Origin: Planctomycetota bacterium
Lineage (GTDB): Bacteria > Planctomycetota > Phycisphaerae > Sedimentisphaerales > Anaerobacaceae
Assembly (NCBI GenBank): GCA_019456145.1
Contig: VRUL01000045.1
Coordinates: 1-39,579 of the forward strand
DNA length: 39,579 bases
Reading direction: 5' to 3'
Below, piece by piece: positions 17,018 to 25,273 of the stretch; the first letter of the stretch is position 1, and the number at the start of each line of letters is the position of its first letter. The position numbers were made by a program, and so were the translations under genes. The notes beneath the pieces were generated by a model that saw only the letters and a program-made list of their open reading frames with translations, made no database searches and was not told the DNA's origin.

Positions 17018-18697
17018 TTACTCCTCTGCCATAGTCTCGAATCGAATCGAACCTTTCAGTCCCTCGACTGAGGTTGGAACGCTGACCAAGGTCAGCAGAT
17101 CCTGAAGGTCGGTCTTTATCTCTTCTTCGAGGTCAAGTAGGCGGTTTATGAGGAGTTCGGGTTTTTCATGCTCGATCGCCTCGGCCTCGTGTGGGCAGTA
17201 TCGTCCGGTGGTCAGGTTGTAATCGGTCTTACGGATGTCCTCGATGGTCGCCCACCAGGACCGCTCGCTTTCGAACTGGGTAAGGGCGTCCGCCTTCAAA
17301 ATCGCCCGGACTCCGCCATCCTTTTCATGCCGCCAAGTGTAGGGCCAAAGGGAAACCATGTGATCCAAATTGCCATCCGTGTTGAAATCAGGTAGGCGGC
17401 GGCGGGTGGCCCCGAGATCGCGACCATCGCTTTCGACCCGGTAAAACCACACCTTGGAGGTACGTACATCATTACGACCCAATGGACGGCGAAAGACGAC
17501 GATACTGGTCTTTGCGCCGCTGTAGGGATTGAAGATGCCATTGGGCAGGCTCAACACCGCCAAAAGTTCAAATTGTTCAACCAGCCTACGGCAGACCTTT
17601 CGAAGCATCTTCTTAGAATCAAAGAGCAGTCCTTCCTTGAGAATTACAGCAGCGCGGCCGCCAGGTTTAAGGCTGTTCATCATGTGCTGGATGAACAGCA
17701 CCTCGTAGAGTTTAATGTGGTACTCGAACTGGGCCATGCGCTCCTGCTTGGTTGGTCCGAAGGGTGGATTGGCGAGGGTGACGTCGTACTTGGCTTTATT
17801 GACGTTCTGGGCCTTATTGGATAAACTGTCGTCATTCTGCAACTGGCTGGATCCATCGCGGTGAAGAATCATATTCATAAGCGCCAGTTTGAAGACGAGG
17901 GGAACATGTTCAACACCGAATATGTTCTTTTCCTTGAGCTGCCGCAACATGCGTTCTTTTTTGTCTGCCGAGATACGCTTGCGATTAATTTGATCGCGAA
18001 CATGCTCAAAGGCACGGACGATAAAGCCCCCAGTACCACAGGCAGGATCATAAATGGTCTCGCCGATCTGTGGATCGATAATCTTGACCATGTGGTCTAC
18101 GATGTGACGTGGTGTAAAGTACTCGGCAAACTCTTTGTTTTGACCGAACCGCTGGAGCAGGTACTCGTAAGCTCGGCCAAAGATGTCATATCGCTCTCCC
18201 TCACCCATGCGGCGAGACATTATCTCACGCAGATTCAGTTGGAGAAGCTGGGAGGCCAGGGAGCGAACGGTCGTAGTATAACGAAGTCGGAATATAGTAT
18301 CCTTGAACAGTCTGCGAACGTCAAAGGTTATGTCATTGCCCTTCTTGTCTATTACTTTTCGGGTGGCAAGGTCATCGAACATCCGGCGACAGAAATCTAT
18401 ACTGTCATCAAAGTGGTGACCGGTCTTGGAGTCTTTGACCTGTTGCTTTGCATAGCCATCTGGGTCTGGAGCCCATTTGTGGAAGCGATAGATGTTTGGG
18501 ATAGCGAGTTTATCATCATTGAGGCATCGTTGCAGGGCCTCCTCTGTTTCCAGCTCGCGTTCGTCCCACAGTTTCATAAACAGGAAAAGACTGAACGTTT
18601 CCAGTCTTTCGGTAGCGTGTAGAGCATCGTCGCGAAATACGTTGGCAACTTCCCAAAGCTCTTCACCGAATTGGTTAAAATCAGGCGTTTTCGCCAT
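17018..18697 (-). CDS. hsdM: Type I restriction-modification methyltransferase subunit HsdM
   Basis: A protein of about 559 residues with the N-terminal HsdM helical domain (FGEELWEVANVFRDD..., FLFMKLWDE) followed by an adenine N6-methyltransferase domain. Motif I (AdoMet binding) is DPACGTGGF near residues 217-225 and the catalytic motif IV is NPPF near 310-313. It methylates adenine in the HsdS target to protect host DNA. ATG 18697 is preferred because GGAGG lies 7 bases upstream; a TTG at 18703 is possible. The start overlaps the end of hsdR by 17 bases, and the PIN gene follows after 7 bases, so all four genes are probably one transcript. Length and motifs are normal for the family. Confidence 0.95.
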   Translation of the reverse strand: MAKTPDFNQFGEELWEVANVFRDDALHATERLETFSLFLFMKLWDERELETEEALQRCLNDDKLAIPNIYRFHKWAPDPDGYAKQQVKDSKTGHHFDDSIDFCRRMFDDLATRKVIDKKGNDITFDVRRLFKDTIFRLRYTTTVRSLASQLLQLNLREIMSRRMGEGERYDIFGRAYEYLLQRFGQNKEFAEYFTPRHIVDHMVKIIDPQIGETIYDPACGTGGFIVRAFEHVRDQINRKRISADKKERMLRQLKEKNIFGVEHVPLVFKLALMNMILHRDGSSQLQNDDSLSNKAQNVNKAKYDVTLANPPFGPTKQERMAQFEYHIKLYEVLFIQHMMNSLKPGGRAAVILKEGLLFDSKKMLRKVCRRLVEQFELLAVLSLPNGIFNPYSGAKTSIVVFRRPLGRNDVRTSKVWFYRVESDGRDLGATRRRLPDFNTDGNLDHMVSLWPYTWRHEKDGGVRAILKADALTQFESERSWWATIEDIRKTDYNLTTGRYCPHEAEAIEHEKPELLINRLLDLEEEIKTDLQDLLTLVSVPTSVEGLKGSIRFETMAEE

Positions 18698-21014
18698 TGT
18701 CAACCTCCGTTTCTGCGGAAGTACCCGTCAAAAAATTCAGGGCCTCCTGGGCCAGGTTCAGTAACTGATCGAATCCACCGAATAGCGTCTTTATTCGCAT
18801 AATACCACCCGCCTGGTCAAGCCATTGGCTGCGAAGGATCTGCTCGGGCAGAATATCGGGGTTGGCCCGCTTGAAATCATAGACCATTAGCACCATTTCA
18901 CGTTTCTCCTTATTAAGCTTCTTCTTGAGGGCCCATATCTCAAACTCACGCTGTCGGCGAAGCGTGTCGAAGTCTGCCTCGCCCATGGTTACGGCAATGA
19001 AGTCTTCGAGCGTGCCCTCAGGCTCTCCAAAGAGATCTCGTAGGGCAGACAAGTCAAACCCCAAGGTTGCCATGAAGGCGTGGTCCGGAAGGCCCGTGCC
19101 CTTGAAGTATCGCCAACAAAGAATCGTCTGCGAGAAACGTTGTTTCAAGCCCTCTCGTTCGAGTCCGCCTTTTAGTTGTGCCTCGACTTGACGGCGCAGT
19201 TGCTCCAGTATTGCTGGCGATATAGTCTCAGAAAAGACGAGGTGAACAGGGACATCAGCTATGACCATTTCCTGTTCGGTGCCACCATCATTATCTCCCT
19301 CACATTCGCCGTAGCCACCCTCGCCACTGCGTTCGCGGTCGATGATTTCTTCTTCTTCCTGCTCGATGGGTTCATCCTCAACGCCGGAAGAATCGTTTGT
19401 GATGATCGGCTCAAGGTGGGAGATGTCTACAAAGTCCACAAGTTTGTAAAGGTCTTTGCCCGTTTCTTTGCATTTGCGTGTACCGCGGCCCTTCATTTGT
19501 ACATAGAGAATCTTGGATTTTGTGGGTCGAGCCATAAGGAGAATTTCAACATCCGGGGCGTCGATACCGGTGTCCAGCATGCCGATGCCGACGAGAATGA
19601 TCGGCTTCGGAGCCATGTTGGTGTCCTTATGGGCTTGATCGATTATGGCCTTGCGTTCGTCCGAACCTGTGATCTTCTGGAATTCTTCGATAAGGTCGCG
19701 AGCCCCGGCCATTTCATTATGTACCGCCACTATGAATTTCTCTGCTGCGGCATCATTGGGTGGCAGGTTGTTGCGACGGTTGTATTCCTCGATCATGGCG
19801 TAACGCAGGTTTGTAGCGTGGGCTATGCTGGCAGCAAAGACAATGGTCTTGACCGGCTGCCGAGTTCCGAGAATGTCCTCAAAGTACTTCTCTGCGATCA
19901 ACTGATTGCGCTGTGGAACGTCTACGGCCCGACCAAGCTGCTCGGGCTCAAAGTCAAAGCCCATGTCGTGAACGCCCTCAAGATCGACATTGGTGTGGAA
20001 CTTGTGGTGTATACAGGCTGCCAGACGCTCCCATTCCGAAACATCGGGATTGGTTTCACCCTGTCGGATCGTGTAGCGGTAGATAGGGCCGCGATACTGA
20101 CCAGCATCGGTGAAGAAGCGGTCAGTATTGACGGTCTCTTTGTCGGCGGGAGTAGCAGTGAGGCCAAGAAGGATAGCACCGCCGTTGGCAAAGTAGTCGA
20201 GCACGCCATACCAATCGCCGAAATAGGACCGATGGCATTCGTCCAAGATCACAAGGTTAAAGTGATCCTGATCGTAATTGAGATACTTATTTCGAGCGGC
20301 CAGATGCTGGATGGTGGTTATTAAGATGTCCCGATGTTTGTCTTCCTTGAATCCTGTAGCACGATCAATGTTGAAGTTGTCGCCTAAGTGATCTTTGAAC
20401 TTCTTAACCGTTTGGCCCGCCAGGGCGTCGCGGTCCACGAGGAAGAGCGCCCGGCGAATCAGACCGACGGACCACAACTTGGCGATGGCACCGGCTGCCG
20501 TGATGGTCTTTCCTGTTCCTGTAGCCATCTGGAGATACATACGGTGACGCCCAGCCTGAGCGGCACCGAGAACCTGGGAGACGGCCACGCGCTGGTAATC
20601 TCGAAGGGTACCATGCAACTCAATTGCTTGAGGACGGAAGAACTCAGCAAACTCTGCTGATGTCGGAAACTCAGTGATACGTTCGGGCAACGTGTTGGCC
20701 TTTAGGTTCTGACGTAGGAATACCCCCCCGTCACTTGCAAAGAGAAGTGAGACATCAGTACCCGTGTTGCGTTTGTAGGCTCGTGCATAACCTTTGGCTT
20801 GCTCCAGCGCAGCCCAGAGGTCTTTGCCCGGCTTCTTGGCTTCTAGGATCGCGACGACTTTGCCGTCGGTAAGAAAGACTCGGTCGGCCTCCTCACCGTT
20901 AAGATGATCACGCCAGCGTTTCCGGGTGACGGTGAAGTCAGTAATATCCCATCCACGTTCGCGGAGGTGTTCCTCGATCAGGATTTCTGCTTCCGCTTCA
21001 TTATGTGGCTTCAC
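18681..21014 (-). CDS. hsdR: Type I restriction endonuclease subunit HsdR
   Basis: A 777-residue motor and nuclease subunit. The N-terminal PD-(D/E)xK nuclease domain shows Asp44 (EADRVF) and Glu58-x-Lys60 (AILEAKKPG). The SF2 translocase follows with Walker A ATGTGKT near 164-170, the DECH box (LDECHRSYFG) near 258-261 and motif VI-like QMKGRGTRKC. The C-terminal region binds the HsdM/HsdS core; an acidic Glu-rich stretch precedes it. It pumps unmethylated DNA and cuts it at a distance. The start is GTG 21014 with AGGGAG upstream. It is the first gene of the reverse-strand operon and is divergent from the array that begins at 21.6 kb. The order R-M-S and moderate HsdR length suit an EcoEI-like (type IB-like) arrangement, a loose assignment. 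Confidence 0.95.
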   Translation of the reverse strand: MKPHNEAEAEILIEEHLRERGWDITDFTVTRKRWRDHLNGEEADRVFLTDGKVVAILEAKKPGKDLWAALEQAKGYARAYKRNTGTDVSLLFASDGGVFLRQNLKANTLPERITEFPTSAEFAEFFRPQAIELHGTLRDYQRVAVSQVLGAAQAGRHRMYLQMATGTGKTITAAGAIAKLWSVGLIRRALFLVDRDALAGQTVKKFKDHLGDNFNIDRATGFKEDKHRDILITTIQHLAARNKYLNYDQDHFNLVILDECHRSYFGDWYGVLDYFANGGAILLGLTATPADKETVNTDRFFTDAGQYRGPIYRYTIRQGETNPDVSEWERLAACIHHKFHTNVDLEGVHDMGFDFEPEQLGRAVDVPQRNQLIAEKYFEDILGTRQPVKTIVFAASIAHATNLRYAMIEEYNRRNNLPPNDAAAEKFIVAVHNEMAGARDLIEEFQKITGSDERKAIIDQAHKDTNMAPKPIILVGIGMLDTGIDAPDVEILLMARPTKSKILYVQMKGRGTRKCKETGKDLYKLVDFVDISHLEPIITNDSSGVEDEPIEQEEEEIIDRERSGEGGYGECEGDNDGGTEQEMVIADVPVHLVFSETISPAILEQLRRQVEAQLKGGLEREGLKQRFSQTILCWRYFKGTGLPDHAFMATLGFDLSALRDLFGEPEGTLEDFIAVTMGEADFDTLRRQREFEIWALKKKLNKEKREMVLMVYDFKRANPDILPEQILRSQWLDQAGGIMRIKTLFGGFDQLLNLAQEALNFLTGTSAETEVDNGENA

Positions 21015-21584
21015 TGTTAAGTCTCCCTGTGGCCACTACGAGTATCGCGGTCAGTAACGGGATCTCAGCATCTGGGCCTCGATTTGGTGGCTATCCGTGC
21101 TTACTCACGTTCACTTCTGGACCTGAATACCCCCGAACGATAAGACAATCGTCCCCATTTTGCAAACTAAAATTTCGGATGGGGGTGAACGGCAGCGAAG
21201 ATGGATTCAGGGAAAAAGCATAAATCAAGTCAAAATGACGAAGTTTGTAAGGATAATACCCTCTCTGGGCATGCCAGACAAGCACTTTTACAGACAGATG
21301 TTGTGTTTTGATCCGCCAAAGGCTACAATACAAGCCGAAATCAAGCTGTTTTTATAAAATAAGCATAAGGTGCTGATTATGAGCCGAAACTATTCACCGA
21401 AAACATTTTAAGGCAAACACCTCATCATATTCTTAAAGAATATTTCCATAGCAAGGGCTAATTAAAGAACATTGACTTTGACAAGCTGGGCAATACAGAG
21501 GCGGAATGATATAGAAGAAGAGTTTCGGCAGATTAATAAGATGGCCTATGAAAATGGGATAGCCGCTGTATAATGACACATATA
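21015..21584. other. Divergent intergenic region with a small gene remnant
   Basis: The first part should hold the hsdR promoter, which I cannot pinpoint. At about 21469-21573 a short forward frame reads LTSWAIQRRNDIEEEF and ends GIAAV before TAA; it has no start codon and no recognised family, so it is probably the decayed end of a gene lost from the array. The rest holds nothing I recognise. Confidence 0.4.
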
Positions 21585-21606
21585 ACACCCATGGCGGTTA
21601 GCTAAT
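21585..21606 (+). repeat. Array element copy 0 (degenerate)
   Basis: ACACCCATGGCGG followed by TTAGCTAAT. It aligns with the later copies (ACACCCACGGCGG then CTGGCCAAT) with four mismatches in the core, all transitions. It sits between the small remnant ending at 21573 and the DCD-like gene, as expected for an element at a cassette junction. Confidence 0.55.
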
Positions 21607-21642
21607 GACACAATATGATAAGCAGCAGAAAAGGAGTATTAA

Positions 21643-22063
21643 GTGTTTCAGTTTGAAAGAGGCTTTATAATGTTCTGTGATGACCTTACCGAAGGAGAGT
21701 GTCTCGAACGGAACTTATTTGGTGACAAGGCGAAAAGATTTCAATGCCTGGATGAGATAAAACCGGGAGATATAGGATTTCTTTTAAACCTAAATTAGAG
21801 ATGAACTGATAGGGATTTTTCGAGCTTGCTCTGAACCTCAGCTTCACATAGAACCAGACGCTTGGGATGGAAAGTTTGCGGCTCAGGTGCGTGTAGAACT
21901 TGTCGGCATACTCCAGAGGATAAAGGATGCTGCGTATATTTTAAAGGAGGCGGATTTGGAAATGAGACAGGCTGCTTCAGGAGCACTCGTTCCGCAGTTT
22001 CCTATTCACGAGCGAGATGTTGCTGAGAAAATTCTGGCTAATTTCGAAGAACCTATAGAATGA
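21643..22063 (+). pseudogene. DCD-like (PUA-fold related) domain protein, frameshifted
   Basis: Starting at GTG 21643 (AGGAG 6 bases upstream) the frame reads FERGFIMFCDD..., ECLERNLFG, IKPGDIGFLLNLN and stops at TAG 21796-21798. Removing one T from AAATTAGAG at about 21795 lets the frame run on as DELIGIFRACSEP, IEPDAWDGKFAAQVRVEL and end at 22061-22063, about 139 residues in all. The pattern (GFIM-C-ECLxRxLFG, KPGD-hFLhN, LxGIF-A, D-AW-GKF-AQVRV) is that of the DCD domain, known mainly from plant development/cell-death proteins and also found in bacteria and archaea. It is related in fold to PUA/EVE/YTH modules that bind modified bases. The break could be a true mutation or an assembly error. 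Confidence 0.7.
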
Positions 22064-22109
22064 TTCTACCGCCACAATAACGGAACTGATAGACGAAGTA
22101 ATCGAGCCC

Positions 22110-22131
22110 CACGGCGTCTGGCCAATAAAAT
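22110..22131 (+). repeat. Array element copy 1
   Basis: CACGGCGTCTGGCCAATAAAAT. It differs from copies 2 and 6 by one base in the core (GTC for GGC). It follows the DCD-like pseudogene and precedes the exonuclease gene by 7 bases. A small frame passing through it (..IDEVIEPHGVWPIKYKA) ends in a TGA that overlaps the exonuclease ATG as ATGA. Confidence 0.85.
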
Positions 22132-22138
22132 ATAAAGC

Positions 22139-22630
22139 ATGAAATACCGCGCTTATCTTGATATTGAAACTACTGGCTTTAGCCGTTATTATTGTGATTT
22201 GACAGTAATTGGGATCGCCCTTGAGAAGGGTAGAAAATGTCAAGTTGTCCAGCTTATTGAAGATGATTTATACGAAGAGTTGCTGCTCAAAAGCCTTGAA
22301 GGTGTAGATGAGATTTATACTTACAACGGTAGCCGTTTTGACCTGCCCTTTATTGAGACCAAGCTTGGAGTAGACTTGAAGCAATGCTTCGTGCACACCG
22401 ATTTGATGTACGATTGCTGGCGACAGAATCTGAAAGGCGGACTGAAAGTAGTTGAGAGACTGCTGGGTATAAAAAGGCGACTGACCGGTGTAGATGGATA
22501 TATTGCTGTGCAGCTGTGGTATGATTATGTGAACAACAATAACAAACAAGCCCTGCGAACGTTGTTAGCCTATAATGAAGAAGATGTTGTAAATTTGCGT
22601 GTGCTTAGGCGAAAACTGAGTGTCAATTAG
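22139..22630 (+). CDS. DEDD-family exonuclease (YprB-like RNase H fold)
   Basis: A 163-residue protein consisting of a single RNase H-like domain of the YprB / RNase_H_2 type. The acidic metal ligands of DEDD 3'-5' exonucleases are visible: Asp8 and Glu10 in YLDIETTG, the Asp in YNGSRFDLPF, the Asp in HTDLMYD, and the final Asp in YNEEDVVNL. The expected substrate is DNA or RNA ends. There is no clear Shine-Dalgarno site; the ATG overlaps the stop of the small frame in array element 1, so translation may be coupled. In other genomes this domain often stands next to helicases, and a UvrD-like helicase lies 3 kb downstream in the same array. Family firm; substrate unknown. Confidence 0.85.
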   Translation: MKYRAYLDIETTGFSRYYCDLTVIGIALEKGRKCQVVQLIEDDLYEELLLKSLEGVDEIYTYNGSRFDLPFIETKLGVDLKQCFVHTDLMYDCWRQNLKGGLKVVERLLGIKRRLTGVDGYIAVQLWYDYVNNNNKQALRTLLAYNEEDVVNLRVLRRKLSVN

Positions 22631-22722
22631 CCCAAAGCGAATTGATGGATTGAATGTACGCGTTCAAAGGTGTTATATATTTCAAGTCGATTCCTACGTG
22701 GACACGTTAGATGGAGAGCACA

Positions 22723-22971
22723 ATGAACGAAGAAACAATAGAAGAAAAGGCACGGACTGTGCTAAGAAGCTATCTTATACGTTGCCATAAGATCATATCT
22801 GCCGATTATCCGGCAATTGCGAATATGCCGCCTGAAAATGCGGCTGATTACCTAATTCACCTTCGGGATACAGGTAGGATTACTATAAACCTCGACACGG
22901 TCGGTAATAAAATCATATGTCGAATTGAAAATTCGGACAGACAACAGTCGGAATGCGGAACAATCATATAG
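22723..22971 (+). CDS. Small protein of unknown function
   Basis: An 82-residue acidic/polar protein (start at ATG 22723, with GGAGAG 7-12 bases upstream; an in-frame ATG at 22711 is possible). It begins MNEETIEEKARTVLRSYL and is predicted mostly helical with a short beta segment (GRITINLDTVGNKIICRIE). I recognise no family. Its TAG stop is followed in the same frame by another 44 sense codons, which end at the TAG inside array element 2 (residues ...HGGWPIK), so either the gene has a premature amber codon or the tail is a separate remnant. It has no array element directly before it. Confidence 0.55.
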   Translation: MNEETIEEKARTVLRSYLIRCHKIISADYPAIANMPPENAADYLIHLRDTGRITINLDTVGNKIICRIENSDRQQSECGTII

Positions 22972-23082
22972 CCAAGGAATATAGAAAAAGACAATAAAGA
23001 AGAAATTACCGCAGAGCTCAGATACACTGAACGAAAGCTGCTACTGGATATACATAAGATATTGAATGGCAAAATCGCCGTC

Positions 23083-23104
23083 CACGGCGGCTGGCCAATA
23101 AAAT
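23083..23104 (+). repeat. Array element copy 2
   Basis: CACGGCGGCTGGCCAATAAAAT, identical in this core to copy 6 at 28731. It overlaps a TAG stop and is immediately followed by AGGAG, which serves as the ribosome binding site of the small gene at 23120. Confidence 0.92.
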
Positions 23105-23119
23105 AGGAGCCAAACCAAA

Positions 23120-23197
23120 ATGGCAAAACGTGAGGACAAGGGAACAACCAGAGCAGGATTTATAAATCCCAACAAACAAAAAAAACCTCGGAAATGA
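23120..23197 (+). CDS. Very short leader-like gene coupled to the 4Fe-4S gene
   Basis: A 25-codon frame (MAKREDKGTTRAGFINPN... ending in a basic PRK). TAGGAG lies 10 bases before its ATG, and its TGA overlaps the next ATG as ATGA (23194-23197), so it is well placed for translational coupling. The GTTRAGFINPN start resembles the N-terminus of small zinc-ribbon proteins, so it could be the stump of one. Expression is plausible but unproven. Confidence 0.45.
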   Translation: MAKREDKGTTRAGFINPNKQKKPRK

Positions 23198-24054
23198 AAG
23201 GCTACAAGATGTGTGAGTTCTGTCTAAAACATGGCGAAGGGAAGAAGTGGTATTTGCAAGCAAGGAACTATTCTGACGAGCTGTTGAGTGACATCCGTCG
23301 GCGTAGGATGATTGAAGACTTTTTCTCAAATCCTGACCGACTCACAAGAGGTATAGAGCATCTCAACCGCCTTGAGAAGACTCCTAAGTTTATAAGGAGT
23401 ATGATTGGCCGCATTATTACCGGTCGACAGAAGAAGACCCACTTTGGGCAAGTAGTGCCAATCGAGGAGATTGAAAAGATATTCGGGTTTGTCAGCTCTA
23501 TCGTCCGTGTGGCTTGCATCTGTCGCCACGTTACATTGAACCAAGAAAAGCGCTACTGTTACGGGGTCAGCATGTCGCCCAATGGTGGGGAGTTAACCAA
23601 GATCATGAGGGGCCTCGATAAGAGCTTTCTTGCGGGGCCGGATTTGTCCGGACTGGAGACATTGAGCAAGGAAGAAGCTGTATCCGCCTTTCGAGATCAC
23701 GAACGAGAAGGTTTGTGCCATACTGTTTGGACTTTTCAGTCGCCGTTCATCGGGGGAGTGTGTAACTGCGACCGTTCGGACTGCCTGGCTATGCGCTGCA
23801 CGGTAACACATTCGATCCCGGTGATGTTTCGGGCCGAATATATTGCAGAAGTTGACCCTGACGTGTGTATTGGTTGCCGGGAATGCATGCGTGTCTGCCA
23901 ATTCGGCGCTATTGTCTACAGCGCCTCAACCAGAAAGGTTGCCATCGACCAAAGGCGGTGTTATGGTTGTGGGATATGCCGTTCCCTGTGCAAGAAGAAC
24001 GCAATCCGGTTGAATGACCGTAACAAAGTGCCGGCCGCCGCGAATCTCTGGTAA
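23194..24054 (+). CDS. 4Fe-4S ferredoxin-domain protein
   Basis: A 286-residue protein. The C-terminus carries two 4Fe-4S motifs: Cys225, 228, 231, 235 (CIGCRECMRVC) and Cys256, 259, 262, 266 (CYGCGICRSLC), the layout of a 2[4Fe-4S] ferredoxin. Upstream are more paired cysteines: CICRH near 108-112 and CNCDRSDC near 190-197, and MCEFC at the N-terminus, so further metal sites are likely. No membrane segment is seen, so it should be a cytoplasmic electron carrier or part of a redox enzyme. The usual partner genes (oxidoreductase, hydrogenase subunits) are absent; the gene stands alone between two array elements. An alternative start is ATG 23209. Specific role unknown. Confidence 0.85.
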   Translation: MKGYKMCEFCLKHGEGKKWYLQARNYSDELLSDIRRRRMIEDFFSNPDRLTRGIEHLNRLEKTPKFIRSMIGRIITGRQKKTHFGQVVPIEEIEKIFGFVSSIVRVACICRHVTLNQEKRYCYGVSMSPNGGELTKIMRGLDKSFLAGPDLSGLETLSKEEAVSAFRDHEREGLCHTVWTFQSPFIGGVCNCDRSDCLAMRCTVTHSIPVMFRAEYIAEVDPDVCIGCRECMRVCQFGAIVYSASTRKVAIDQRRCYGCGICRSLCKKNAIRLNDRNKVPAAANLW

Positions 24055-24245
24055 ATGTGGTGTATTAAATGTGGCACACAAACTGTGGAGAACTGCTCAA
24101 AAAAGCTGGATTATTTATTCAAGAAACTCAGCGGTCTATCTTTGAGGAACTTAATCCCAATAAACATTCTTCCTAAATTCAATAAATCAAAGGATTTCTT
24201 TTGCAAGTATGCGAGGGCATCTACGAAGGTGAGGAAATAATCGAT

Positions 24246-24368
24246 ATGGACGAAAAAGCTGAAACAAAGGCGATAGAGAAATGGCTCCGGACAGTGGACA
24301 AGCCACTGACAAGAAAAGAGGAAGAAAAAAAGGACAGGAAGCCAAAATACAAGAAAAGCAAAAAGTAA
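24246..24368 (+). CDS. Small charged protein, repeat A
   Basis: A 40-codon frame beginning MDEKAETKAIEKWLRTVDKP and ending in a lysine-rich tail. It is closely related to the frame at 25075-25182; the shared sequence extends upstream of the ATG in the same frame (EEIID/EELTD), so it may be the end of a formerly longer gene. No clear ribosome binding site. It forms the left half of a direct repeat that ends in array element 3. Confidence 0.4.
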   Translation: MDEKAETKAIEKWLRTVDKPLTRKEEEKKDRKPKYKKSKK

Positions 24369-24381
24369 ATCAGGACAAAGA

Positions 24382-24400
24382 AGTGGCTGGCTAATAAAAT
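24382..24400 (+). repeat. Array element copy 3
   Basis: AGTGGCTGGCTAATAAAAT. One transition (C to T) in the CTGGCCAAT core. It lacks the CACGGC left part of copies 1, 2 and 6 and instead shares its left flank with copy 4 (about 14 bases after a TAAAT). It lies 48 bases before the redoxin ATG. Confidence 0.85.
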
Positions 24401-24447
24401 AAGAGTAGTAAACAATAAAGGAAACTTCTTTTTTAGGAGGACAGATC

Positions 24448-25029
24448 ATGGCCTTTACACTATCGCTTGGTTCAGAGGCTCCAGACTTTTCACTTCGAGC
24501 TACCGATGGCAACACTTATTCGCTCAAAGATTTCGCAGATGTGAAAGTTCTGGTCATCTTTTTTACCTGTAATCACTGCCCCTATGTGATCGGATCAGAT
24601 GAGGTGACCCGTCAGACCGTAGAGAACTTTGAGCTTAAAGGTGTTAAGTTTATTGGTATCAACTCAAACAGCCCAAATACATACGAGGAAGATTCATTTG
24701 AAAATATGGTCAAACGCATGAAACAATACAATTTTCCCTGGCTGTATCTTTACGATGAGACTCAGGATATAGCCCGGGCTTATGGTGCACTGAAAACGCC
24801 ACACTTTTTTGTCTTCAACGAAGAGAGAAAACTCGTTTATACTGGCCGGGGCGTTGACAACCCCCGTGACGCCAGCAAAATAACTGTAAATGATCTGGAA
24901 AATGCCCTTGAGGAATTGCTTGCAGGCAAAGAGATAACTAATTCGATAACTAACCCAATTGGCTGTAATGTAAAATGGGATGGCAAAGACGCCCATTGGA
25001 TGCCGCCTGAAGCTTGCGATCTGGTTTAA
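24448..25029 (+). CDS. Redoxin / thioredoxin-like protein (AhpC-TSA family)
   Basis: A 193-residue cytoplasmic protein with the thioredoxin fold of the AhpC-TSA/redoxin group. The first 30 residues (GSEAPDFSLRATDGNTYSLKDF) match the family entry region; the active site is FFTCNHCPYV with Cys41-x-x-Cys44; the cis-Pro region is GALKTPHFFVF. Such proteins reduce peroxides or disulfides using a dithiol pair. The start is certain: AGGAGGA lies 7 bases upstream of the ATG. The gene is flanked by the direct repeats A (24215-24400) and B (about 25060-25210), as though it were an inserted or duplicated unit. No promoter of its own is obvious. Ordinary member of its family in an unusual setting. Confidence 0.92.
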   Translation: MAFTLSLGSEAPDFSLRATDGNTYSLKDFADVKVLVIFFTCNHCPYVIGSDEVTRQTVENFELKGVKFIGINSNSPNTYEEDSFENMVKRMKQYNFPWLYLYDETQDIARAYGALKTPHFFVFNEERKLVYTGRGVDNPRDASKITVNDLENALEELLAGKEITNSITNPIGCNVKWDGKDAHWMPPEACDLV

Positions 25030-25074
25030 CATCTATCGACGCCCAAGGTAGCTAGCAGTGAGGAACTAACCGAC

Positions 25075-25182
25075 ATGAACGAAGAAGCTGAAACAAAGGC
25101 GATAGAGAAATGGCTCCGAACAGTGGACAAGCCACTGGCAACAAAGATGCGAAGCCAAAAGACGAGAAAAAAAAGTAAATAG
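25075..25182 (+). CDS. Small charged protein, repeat B
   Basis: A 35-codon frame beginning MNEEAETKAIEKWLRTVDKP, near-identical to repeat A over its first 20 codons and then shorter through internal deletion. Same lysine-rich ending. It lies 45 bases after the redoxin gene and runs up to array element 4. Probably a duplicated remnant; expression unproven. Confidence 0.4.
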   Translation: MNEEAETKAIEKWLRTVDKPLATKMRSQKTRKKSK

Positions 25183-25191
25183 AGACGGATA

Positions 25192-25210
25192 AGTGGCTGG
25201 CCAATAAAGT
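25192..25210 (+). repeat. Array element copy 4
   Basis: AGTGGCTGGCCAATAAAGT. The core is intact; the last bases differ (AAAGT for AAAAT). Left flank shared with copy 3. It lies 63 bases before the helicase start. Confidence 0.85.
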
Positions 25211-25273
25211 GAGAAAGGAAGAAAATAGCTGTTGTCTGCAGAATCCAGGAAATAATTTAATTGCTATGCAAGA

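Noticed and set aside
17861..18622. Forward frame of 253 codons
   Set aside because: Antisense shadow of hsdM, with no recognisable motif.
19176..20324. Long open frame of 382 codons on the forward strand
   Set aside because: It lies wholly opposite hsdR, whose motifs and overlaps are clear. The forward frame has no domain, an odd composition and no binding site.
24055..24240. 61-codon frame starting MWCIKCGTQ right after the 4Fe-4S gene
   Set aside because: It has one C-x2-C at its start but no second pair, no binding site, and runs through the upstream part of repeat A. Most likely a remnant.
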